DNA of 64,000 bases from Onthophagus taurus (lineage: Eukaryota > Arthropoda > Insecta > Coleoptera > Scarabaeidae): contig NC_091971.1 of NCBI RefSeq assembly GCF_036711975.1, forward strand, positions 627,501-691,500, in the 5' to 3' direction. Each line of letters begins with the position of its first letter. Position 1 is the first letter of the stretch. The position numbers and the translations under genes were made by a program. The notes below the pieces were generated by a model. That model worked only from the letters and a program-made list of their open reading frames with translations, had not been told where the DNA came from and did no database searches. Shown one piece after another: positions 33,456-45,400 of the stretch.

Positions 33456-36400
33456 ATGAATGGTACTAAAGAACAGGTAAGTTTTACATTTTTCATTAAC
33501 CCTTAACTGTGCTGGTTGTTTCAAGTTACGCTTACACAGTTAAGGGTTAATATTTCTAAGTAGAATAACTTCAAGGTTTTTATAAAACGATTTAAATATT
33601 GTATGTTTTTGACAATAAAAATTATAGGTTATTTTTTTAAACAACTGTCATAATGTTGGTATTGGTAAAACATCATCTGGGGGCTTTTATTTATGACACA
33701 TCAAACGTCATGATTTGTCATTTTTGACTTATTGATATAACCTCAACTATTACTTTTTGTGGATAATATAATGATAGCAAATAAAACGTTCAAAATCCGA
33801 TTATGCGGATTCGTTTAACACAATATACATCAATTTTTATATGAATTTGTTTTTATTAAAATGATACGAATTAATGAGTCTTTGTGTTAATAAAAAAAAA
33901 AGTATCTAGGTGATATTGCAATTTCGTTTTGACATTTTTAACCTTTTGGGTCGAGGTAAACCACAGGTTTCTCAAAGAAAAAGATAAACAAACCGGTTCG
34001 ATAAAGAATTATTTGGATAAAACATTCTTTGAGCTAACCAAATTTCAATTATGTTCTAAGATAAAACAATAAGCACTTCTTGAATTATTATCTCTTTCAA
34101 ATTTAAATATTTAAATAAAAATCGTTTTAAAATGTCTATCATAAAAGAAATTATTTATCAAAAAGATAACAATCGCTGATTTCATTATTGCTAGGATCGA
34201 TAAGATTTAAAAAATGTTATTTTTCTTTTTATTGTTTATTTTTAGTTATCTCTTTCAAATATTTCAAGGTTAAATTAATTACATTTCGAAATTTAAAAAA
34301 AAGACTTCTTCTTAACTAAATAAATTAACGTTCAAATTCAACAAATTTTATTTTAATTAATTTAAAATCACAAACCTGCATAAAAAAGTTTTTATAAATA
34401 GAAATATCTATCTCTATCGAAAGTACTCAAAATTATAATCTAAATGACGCAATTATAAGAATTTAGATAATCAACCACACAATTATCTCCCTTTATAAAA
34501 AAACATTTCAAACTTTGACCTTAATATAAAAATGAAAGGAATCTTAACAAAATATTTTTTTATGTTCCAAATGAACATAAATCGTAAAAAATACAAATTA
34601 TCTTGACGACCCAATTGAAACTCGATAATTATCGTGGCTTTTTAGGGGGCTTATCGATGTTACACCTCTCTAGGTGTCGACGAATTCGACCTGAAGGAGA
34701 TTATTGTACATGATAAAATATGAATTGCTAGGATGCTTGTACATTGAACCGATTTTCAATTTCAGTTCAAATCGGCGCGTTTAATAACTTGGATGTGCAA
34801 CGGATTCATTAGTAGTTTTTGCGATTTAAAGTTGTTAAGGTGAAATATCGTCAAAAACATATAAAAAAATGGTTCGTATTTTAATTTATATATTTAATAT
34901 TGTATTTTATCACATCACGTTTCTATCAAATTTGAAACTTTAAAGTTACGCTTTTAATATAAAATTTTGATTAAATCTTCACCTTGAAAATCTTTAAATT
35001 ACGTTTTATTTTGAAATGATAAATCTCCAATTGTTACATACTTAAAAAAGCAAAATCATAAGTGGATGAGATTCAAAAGTACTGATAAAAGCTTATTTTA
35101 TATTAAATCACAACAATTTTTGGTTTATATCAAAATTAATATAATTATTTAATTACCAATTTCACCTAATTGATTCCTAATACGAAATAACTTAAGAATA
35201 ATTCAAATTAATTAATAAAAATTCTAATAATTTAAATTTATTTATAAGCAAATTTAAAGTCAGTATAGTTATCTTCTTTACCGATATAAAAGAGAATTCT
35301 AAATATTGTTGGTTAGAAATGTTTAAATTTCCATTTAAAAAGAAGGAAAACTTTTAAGATTTACACATTATTTAATTACAATTTGCATTTTACACATCAA
35401 CCTGTCTATTTTTTAAATCCAACCGATCTTTTATTTTAATGTTTTCGTCTTTACCGACATTCAAATTGTCATTATTCGTAATTTCCAGACGTCGTCAAAG
35501 CATCGAAATGCGGACGTAGAAAAGGGGGACATAACTCGCGGCGCTTCAAAGGGGCACGACGACGTCGTCGAGGAAAAAACGCAAATAGTGACAGTCTTCC
35601 TACAACGGGTGGCAGTCATGTTTCTTATGTCCGGATTAATGACCGGTGGTGGTTTGTTATGGTACTACGAGGGATGGGAATACTTCCTTATTTACCTTTT
35701 CCCAGCGTTACTTTTATTCCTAATTATAGTAAAACACGATTGGTTTTACGTTGCCGCGTGTACAGCCAAAAGAGATTTCACGTAAGTTTCGTTTTACATT
35801 TTGCAATTAACCCAGTTTTTATTTAAATTAAAAAGCGACAAACATAACCCAAACGTAATCAAACATTTTTTTTTTAAATTATTATATATCATTGTATTTA
35901 ACATATTTATTTTATTCTTAATCATTTTAATTTTTGATGTTTTGACATTTAAAATGTCAATTTGACATTTAAATTGACAGTTGTCAAAGTTCTTAATTTT
36001 AATTTGAATCATTTTTGAGTGGTCCTTAGGCCATATTTTATTAATAAAAATGATAGCTTATCTAAATCTTGATTTCTAATAACAATTTCCTTTCTGTTTT
36101 AACAAAATCGATGTTTTAAAAGAAAAAAATTTATTTGTATTGGTGTTTGATTGATTTATCAGCAATTTTTAGCACCTATTAATCTGTACAAATGTTGTTT
36201 CGGTAAATATTACCTCTGTAAATGGTTTTAGTAAATATTATATTTGTAGAAGTAATTGTTAATGTATTAACGTGGGTTTTATAGTCTTTAAAATGTTAAT
36301 TGTTGATGAAAGATAAAACGTTTAAAAACACCTGGATTTTTAAACCGCGACCTTAATGAAAAGCAATAAAATGCTTTGAAAATGGTTTCAAAGATCAAAG

Positions 36401-39400
36401 GTTAAAAACATTATATACCTTTCAAATGAATAATCATTTTTAACTTTTGATATCAATTTTTTTTTGTATAGAGCTTTATCGAGATACATAAAAACTCTTC
36501 GACAAATCAGGAGATATGCAAGAAGAAATATGACAGTTGCGCAAATTTTCTCTGAAAACGCTAAAAAGTGGCCTAACAGAGAAGCGGTTGTTTTCGAAGA
36601 TAGATCATTTACTTTCGGGCAGGTTTGTAAATCAAAAAATAATGAATTTAGGTCAAAAAACATTAAAGATAACCTTTTTGTTTTAGCTTGAAGAGTTCAG
36701 TAACAAAGTAGCGAACATTTTTAAGAGTCAAGGCTACAAAAAAGGCGACGTAATCGCTTTATATTTAGACAATAAACCTGAATACATTGGTTTTTGGTTA
36801 GGATTATCTAAAATTGGATGTGTTATACCGCTTATTAACAGCAATTTAAAACAGAAATCTTTATTGCATTCTATAACGGTTGCTAAAAGTGTTGCATGTG
36901 TTTTTGGGGATGAATTAAAACCAGGTAGGTATTTAATTTATATTAAGGATGGTAGAATACAACTCGCCGGCCTGTTCAATTACTATAGTTTTAGTTCAAT
37001 GAAAAATATGCAATAATCTGACGCTGAATAACAACTAAAACTAGAGCTATCACTAGACCTTGAACTAGAAACAGTCGGGTTTGGCCGTATTAGTAATTTT
37101 AATTGAAAGATTAATTCATGAAATCTACTTGTGATAAATGTTAAAGTCACTCCACACAACATAGTTTACTTTAAAAGTAAATCTAATATAAATAACAGCT
37201 GATTGAGGGAATACTGACGAATTTTAGATTCTACCGTCCTTGATATAACATAAAATTTATCTAATAATAAACTTAAATTTTTATAGAACTCTTGGAAATT
37301 TTTGATGAAATTAACAACAAAGTAGCTTTATATCAATTTACTGATCCAAAACATGTATCATCAGAACATAGTGATCCAAGATTTGAAAATGTTAATGAAT
37401 TATTAAAGAATGCAAGCTCGGCAGCTCCTGTTTTAGATGGAACAGTCGGAAATCAAGATGGTTTAGTTTATATTTATACTTCTGGCACAACCGGATTACC
37501 AAAAGCCGCTGTTATTACAAATTCTAGGTTCGTTTTTTTCTTTCATTTTTCATCTACAGTGAATTACACTTAAGATGCAATATACAAAAATATATTTCTA
37601 TAGAAACCACATAAAATGCAACATAAGGTTTGTTCAAGCAGTGGCAAGACACAGAACAGTAGTATAGTATAGTAAATTTTGAGTCAAGGTGAATTACTTG
37701 ATACACCAGTGTGAATAAGACCAAACAATGAAGAGTATTTCGAAATAACAGTACAACAGTATAGCGACTCAGAATTTATCTAGCAAATCGATTTAAAGCC
37801 AGCCAGTATTATATTAGCTTTGTTCCAATAAGCGATCCGACTCGTTACTCGTCAAATGCAATCGCACATGTCCAGTAATGTCACATTTCAGCGGATTTCA
37901 TTGCATTATTTCACTATGTGATTCAATTTGACGAGTCAAACCGTTTATTGGAACAAACTATATACAAGGTGTATCTGAATGACTGCAACAAACTTCAAGG
38001 GGTGATTCTTTAGTGAATTTTAAGGGTACTTTGATATATGAACCATGGGCGACTTCGGCTCCCCTAAGGAGCTACACCCCTCCAAAAATGGCGGAAAATT
38101 TTGGTTTAATTTTTTTTTCTGAAAAGCCATAAACGCTAGGAAAATGAAATTTGGGGAATATGTTTAACTCATAATAGGGCACGTTTTGACCCTATTTGTA
38201 CTTTCAACCTACCCCTCTAAACTACTAAACGTAACTACCCCCTTTACATTTTTGCTAATATTTTTTTTATGCAGATGATTAATACATCAAAAAAAAATTT
38301 ATCTAGGTAGATGAAAGTATCCTAAAACTTTTTTGTATCTTTAAAATTTTTACAAAAACGACTAATTTTTGAGAAAAAAAATAATAAAGCAAACACTGCA
38401 CGTTAAACAACGGGGTTGTCGATCAAAAGTTGGAATGAATTTTTAATGAAAAAATCTTAGTAGGCTTTGCAATCTTTGTCAGAAATATTTTTGACGTTTA
38501 AATGTCAGTGTTTTTCTTACTATTATTATTGTTTTTTAAATAAAGTTCTATCGCATTTACGCTGGTTCACTCGACGTTTCAAAATTTTAAATAAAATAAT
38601 AATCAGAGACAAGGAAGGATAGAGATGGCCAACTCTACCTTATTAAATTGTACCTTGCGTACAGCGCCATCCGATGTCACCGCAGAGTACTAATCATAGA
38701 TTAAAACCAACTTCGACTAGGATAATGGTGGAAAACTGGGCTAACCAACGATCTGGCAACATTGTTCGCTGCGCATCGAAGCGAAGCGACCGACGTTGCC
38801 AGATTGTTGGGGCTAACTTTAACCGCCAAATTTAAAAATAACACAACTAATATTGCTTTGAAAAAATGAAATAAAATTCATTTAAATTTATTTTATTTAA
38901 TATATTTTAAATGAAAGATCTAATTTCAACATAAAAATTTATTATTCACAAAACTAATAAAATTTGGTAACATAAATAGAATATAAGTACGAAGGCTTTC
39001 ACGGCCGGTGTAATTAAACTAGAACTAATAGTAGCACTATCGAAGACGACTTGAAATCACTTCGAAAGTTTCTAGCTAGTGTTAGTTCTAGTGATAGTGC
39101 TACTATTAGTTCTAGTTTTAGTTCAATAAATAGAATAATGTTACATTTTGTTTACCCTAACAGTTTTTGTAACGTCTTCCTGGATGGTAATGAAAAGAAA
39201 TTTGATAAGAACCGGTATCCTTCACCACTTTGTTTGTAAATGGAATGAGCCAGTACTTCTTTTTTCTTATTTCGGAACTGGCTGCTAAAGAAATTTCTAG
39301 TTTCTTTATTCAAATATTTGAGGTTCACCAATACCTGAGGATTTTTCCTCAATTGTATTAGCTTTTGCCTTATTATTGTGGCATTTTTCTTAGCGCGACA

Positions 39401-42400
39401 CAACGCTTTTTTTACTCCAGTTAGGTTGCAATTGCTGCAGTTCTTTGTAAAAGGTAATTTCCTCCGTTTCTTATCTACAAATATAAAGATAATTTTATAT
39501 AAGAATGATTATTCAGTTTTTATGGTATTTACCAATTATTTCTTTTTCATCACTTAGGTGGAACCGTTTCCCATTCATTTCTAATGAAATGACAGAATTT
39601 TCCTCACAAAATGAGGTTGAAGCAACTTCGCAACCTTGTTGTTTACTACCTTCAGGATAAACTTGCATAACAGTTGAACTAGTTACACCAGGAAGTTTGT
39701 CGGGGCATACATATGTGGGGGTATAAATATATATATATGGCATGTCGGGGTATAAACATATATAATATGGTATATATTGAATTATATAATTATGAATTAT
39801 GAAACTAAATAATTAATTTCATACCATGCAGCATACCTGAAATATCTTCTGTTGGTTGATCTTGTGGAGACAAAAAGCAATTATTTATAGTTTCTTCTTA
39901 CAAATCTAAATGATTTAAAAAACATATATAGATTAAAAAACAAACTTTTTATGCAAAATTTCATTTACCTAGTAAGCATAATGTAGGTAGATTTTTCAAT
40001 TTTTTCTCAACATATTTGCACATTGTTGCAAAATAGTTGGGGCAAACACAATAGTTACTTAGACGATTATCATTAATTAATTAAAATAATTTTGAATTGT
40101 GTATTCCAGAGAGCCAAGCCATTCAAATAATAGGGTCGGTCGGAAAATAATATCTAGAAATACAGAATGAAAGTAATTATGCTCTATTAATTAATAATTT
40201 TTATAATTTACCTTTTAATGTCTATCATCGCAAGATGGTACACAGCAAGGAATAATAACCGACATTTTTATCATTTAAAAAATTTTAAATGTTTTTTACA
40301 CTTTTTTACACTTAATTACAAAATTACACTCATAAATTACACTTATTAAAAAAATTAACTGATTTATCAATATCATTTATATTTGACATCACTTAATTTG
40401 ACTTAATTAATCAAAGATGAATACAAACAAAGAAATGAAATATAAGCCACCTTAAAGGTTGTTTAAATTTGAATTTGTGTAGAATTAGTTATCGACGGTG
40501 ACATCGGATGGCGTTGACGACGGTTACAATTTTCATTCGTTTGAGATCCCCCCCCATGATAATAATAATAGTACGAAAACCACTGACATTTAAACGTCAA
40601 AAATATTTCTGACAAAGATTGCAAAGCTTACTAAGATTTTTTCATTAAATATTCATTCCAACTTTCGATTAACAACCCTACAGCTTAACAGTTAGTGTTT
40701 GCTTAATTATTTTTTTTCTCAGAAATTATTAAATTTTCGAAGAAAATCGGAGAGACAAAAAAGTTTTAGAAGAGTTTTATCTATCTAAGTGAAAGTTTTC
40801 CAATGTATTTATCATCTTCATAAAAAAAATCTAGGCATAAATTGAACGGGGGTGGTTACGTTTAGTAGTTTAGAAGGGTAGGTTGAAAGTACAAATAGGG
40901 TCAAAACGTGCCCTATTATAAGTTAAACATATTCCCCAAATTTCATTTTCCTAGCGTTTATGGTTTTTGAGAAAAAAAAATTAAACCAAAATTTTCCGCC
41001 ATTTTTGGAGAGGTGTAGCTCCTTAGGGGAGCCGAAGTCGCCCATGGTTCATATATCAAAGTACCCTTAAAATTCACTAAAGAATCACTCCTTGAAGTTT
41101 GTTGCAGTCATTCAGATACACCCTGTATAAAGCTTCTCTCGTTCCTTTCATTTCCCCTTCAAACTCGAAATATTTCCTTCCTGTGCCAGTTTTATTTGCA
41201 TTATCTACAAATTTTTTATATTTTCGTTCTAATACTCGTCACCTGTTTTCACAATTATTTGACGAAACGTTCAATTTATGAAACTGGTTTAGCTCACCAG
41301 CAATTATTTCCATTCCACCCACCTTTTTTTTATATTTTTTATATAAATCTATTAATAGTTTCGTGGAATTAACATTCCATATTTTATAATCATTTTGTGC
41401 GTCTTGAATTGTTAATTGAACAGTATTGGGTGTCATGTGTGCAAGGAACCTCTTGCAGGATTACGAAAGAGTTTTCTAAAAAAAACAAACAGCAAATTAC
41501 CTAACAAAGTTCTTCAGTAATTATTTCAATTATTCAAATATCTTATTATTTACGAATTTTAACTAGATATTTTAAAAAATATAATATGATAATAGGTAAA
41601 TAAGTTACTATAATTAACCCCGTATTAATACACAACTGACCCTCACTACTTGAAGTTAGGTTAGGTCAACAATTTTGCTTTTTATTTTTACTGTTCGAGC
41701 TGTGACAAAATATGGTACCAGTTAGCAATTAATTTTCACTTGCGCATGCGCGCTCAAGAAACCATTATTTTTTACAAACTAATATGTAATTCTTTGCTCA
41801 AACAAACCTGTAATTTGACATTACTGTAAAATCTGGATATAACGGATTGCAGTGTCCGTTATAGCTCAATAAAAATATACAACAATCTAGCGCTGAATAA
41901 CAAATAAAACTAGACCAACACTAGGACTAGAACTAACGCTAAACCTAGAATTAAAAAGTTTCGGGTTTGGCGGTGCGTCTGAATAGAGAGCTAGAATCAT
42001 TTGGGTTTAGCCGTCTTAAGAGACATGTGGCTAATCCCAAATGATTCTAGTTCTAGGTATAGTGTAAGTTCTACATAGTAGTGCTAGTGTAAAACTAGAA
42101 TTAACACTAGAACTAGAAACATGCAGATTGAGCCGTGCGTCTCTTAAGATAGCTAAAGCCGAATGATTAGGTATAGTGTTTGTTTTAGTTTGCACTGTCA
42201 CTAGAACTAACATTAGACCTAGAATTAGAAACATTTGGGTTTAGCCGCACGTCTTTCAAAACGGCTAAACCCGAACGATTCTAGTTCTAGGTATAGTGTT
42301 AGTTCTACATAGTAACAGTCCTAGTATAAGAATAAAAGTTCATAAGTTGAATCGATGTATAAATTTCTTTATTAAATAAGTGCTACATATGTTTCGAATG

Positions 42401-45400
42401 TAATGATTCTTCTTCTTTGGGACGACTAAAATTTAAGAAAAAACAACAGGAAATGACATATAAGTAAAAAATTAGGTTGTTTGATGGAATTGAACATTCA
42501 AAACCGTTTGTAGAACATTTAATTCTTAATAAAATCACAACGCGACAATCTTACGAAGAAAACAGGTATCACATCGAAGGTTAAAACACGATAGAATAAG
42601 AAAAGTGGAGTGCAATTGAGCATGTGCGGGGGTTACAGGTTTTTAAATTGATATTATTTATCGGGAAAATGTGTGAAAAGGCAGTTGTTTTTATTTTTAC
42701 AGGAAATTCAAAAAATGTCTATTGTTATTGGTATCAACGAAATCGTTCATGTTCTTTTTGTTATTAATGTTAATGTGTAACTCATAAAGGTCCATCTCTC
42801 TCGATTTTTTAAGGTTCTTCAGCAGTTTTATGTTTTCTGCAGGAATGTTATGTGACGTTTCTTTTTTATGTTTAAAGACAGCTGAGTTTTCTTTAGAGGA
42901 GTGTTCTTTGAAACGGGTTAAGATGTTCCTACCGGTTTGCCCTATGTATATTTTTGGGCAGTCTGAACAGTTTATTTGATATATACCGCTGAGTTCTTCA
43001 TGTTTAGGTTTTTGTTTGTTATTCATGAGCAGTTTACTAATCTTAAAACCAGAGGAGAAAGCTGTAGTAATGTTAAATTTTAGTAGGTTTCTTTTTAGTT
43101 TTTGCTCAAGTAGTGGATGGAAAGGGATACCTATATGTTTAGTCTTTGTCTTAAAGTGTGGGAATATAATGTTATTAATCCTGGATATGTGGACTCTATT
43201 ATATATACTTTGCATCTCCTTTACGTTGAATCCGTTATTTATACCGATTTTGACTATATTCCTGATCTCCGTCTTTATTTTGTCTGTGTTAAGTGGGATG
43301 TTGTAGATACGGTTAAAAAGAAAACGGAAATTTGCTTGTTTATGTTGGTTACAGTTGTAGGAGTTTTTAGGGATAACTGTATCTGTGAAAGTTTGTTTCC
43401 TAAAAATGTCGAATTCAAGGAGGCTGGTAATAGGGTTTCTTATGATCTTAAGGTCGAGAAAATTAAGTGTGCATTGGTTTTCCGTTTCCATTGTAAAGTT
43501 CAGGTTGGAGATGTTGTCGAAGATGTTGTGAAGCGCCCTGAGGATAGCTTTGTTGCCATTATAGATTATAAAAATGTCATCAACATAACGAGCGTAAAAT
43601 TTTATGTATTGTGTAAAAGGTTTGTATTTTTCTGAGAAAAGTTCGTCTTCGAAATTGTTAACATATATATCTGACAAGATTCCAGATAAGGGTGATCCCA
43701 TAGGGAGTCCGTCGTTCATTTTATAAAATTGGCCATTAAATAGGAAGAAGTTTTGTCTGCAGGTGAGGTCTAGTACGCTTAGAAAGCTATCAATTTCAAT
43801 GATATCGAGTTCGTCTTTATTATTTAAGACGAGTTGTTCCTTAATGATATCAATTGTTGGTTTTATTGGGACGTTGGAATATAAGTTCGTGATATCAAAG
43901 GAGATCAGTTTGCAATTTTTTTCCAGTTTAAATTCTGATAGTCTTTGTATCAATTCGGTAGAGTTTTTTATAGTGTGTTTAAAACTTTTTTGAAATTGAT
44001 TGTGCAGGTAGATCTGTATAATTTTAGCCAATCTGTTGGTAGGAGAGTTGATGTTACCTATTATGAGTCTTATACTTTTTTTTTTTTTTATTTTTTTTTC
44101 TAGTATAAAACTAGAACTAACACTAGACCTAGAACTAGAAAGTAAAGAATATTTTTAGTTCTAGGTCTAGTGTTAGTTCTAGTTTTAATTATTATGCAGC
44201 GCTAGACCAAGAACTAGAATCATTTGTACTGTGACAGTACAAGTGGAAAACTATCGCTAACACTATACCTATAATTAGAATCATTCGGGTTTAGCCGTCT
44301 TTAGAGACGTGCGGCTAAACCCAAGTGATTCTAGGTATAGTATTAGTTCTACATAGTACTAGTGCTAGTGTAAAACTAGAACTAGAAACTCCTCCTCTGC
44401 AAAACTACGCAAGACCTGTACTAATAAGTTATGTTGAATTTTATGTGGGACAGTACAGGGTGGTTCAAATTCGATATCTGAATAGGCTATGTCGGAAACT
44501 ATAAGAGTTAGAAAAAAAGTAGCTTACATGTCATGATCTCGTTTTTCGAGAAACTGCTAATGCCGAAAACCTCATAGCGTTATCGTCTTTTGTTTTTCCG
44601 CTAGAGGCTAAAATTGAAAATATCGTAAAACCAGCAAACGCAATTACCTTGGTTATTATTATAGCTGGAGTATTATAACTAAGACATTATATGGACACTT
44701 TTTTACAGAGAATTTTATGATGTAGACAAAAAAATTTTTTCGGTTTTAGATTTTGAGATATCATGACAATTTTCATTTTTTTAAATGGAAACAACCACTG
44801 ATTATTCGCTTATTAAATTCTTTATTTTTTTCTAATTACAAAAATATAGGGTTCGAAAGGTCTATTTCTTATTGTTTTAGAATAAAGCCAAAAATAAACT
44901 TTTTTGTAAAATTTCCATCTAGTGTCATCGACGAAATTAAATTTACAGATTCCTGTAAATTACGGTACTATAACTAAAAATTATTCTACTAAAAATTTAT
45001 ATAAAATTTACTTTATTTTCTAATATGTAACATTCTAAAATGTTTAACTTTTCGTAATTTTCGTAATCCATCTTAAAAAAACAGAATTTTTAAAGTGACA
45101 CTTCAGAAAATTTTTGAATACAAACAAATCTTGCTATGTTTATTTGAATTCAAAAAAAAAACATATGCCGCCATCTATCAATAATTTATTAAGTCATTTA
45201 AGAATAATATTAAATATTAATAAAAAATGTGAAATTATGCAATCTATTCCAACTTTTTATAATTACATATATAAATTAAATAGTTCAACAAATATATTTG
45301 TTTCAAATATCAGAAATATGTTTTTTTAATTTTTAATTATAGTACCGTAATTTACAGGAAACTGTAAATTTAATTTCTTGGAAGACACTAAAAGAAAAGT

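Larger units (their letters stand above)
37965..41124. mobile_element. P-element-like foldback transposon with a decayed THAP transposase
   Basis: Termini CAAGGTGTATCTGAATGACT...AGTCATTCAGATACACCCTG flanked by TA on both sides. Inverted arms of about 570 bp run to about 38,540 and from about 40,550, sharing GGGCGACTTCGGCTCCCCTA and GTACTTTCAACCTACCC. Between them are remains of a THAP/P-element transposase on the minus strand and an inserted CTAGTTCTAG repeat. An extra hairpin with TCTGGCAAC/GTTGCCAGA arms lies at about 38,735-38,815. TA duplication plus a P-type transposase is an unusual pairing, so the transposase may be a passenger. Confidence 0.7.

Noticed and set aside
39720-39780. TATATATATA-rich tract as a promoter
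   Set aside because: Simple-sequence AT repeat inside a decayed transposon; no downstream gene in either direction.
43016-43635. Plus-strand frames of 96 and 172 codons
   Set aside because: Antisense shadows of the Penelope-like RT/GIY-YIG frame.
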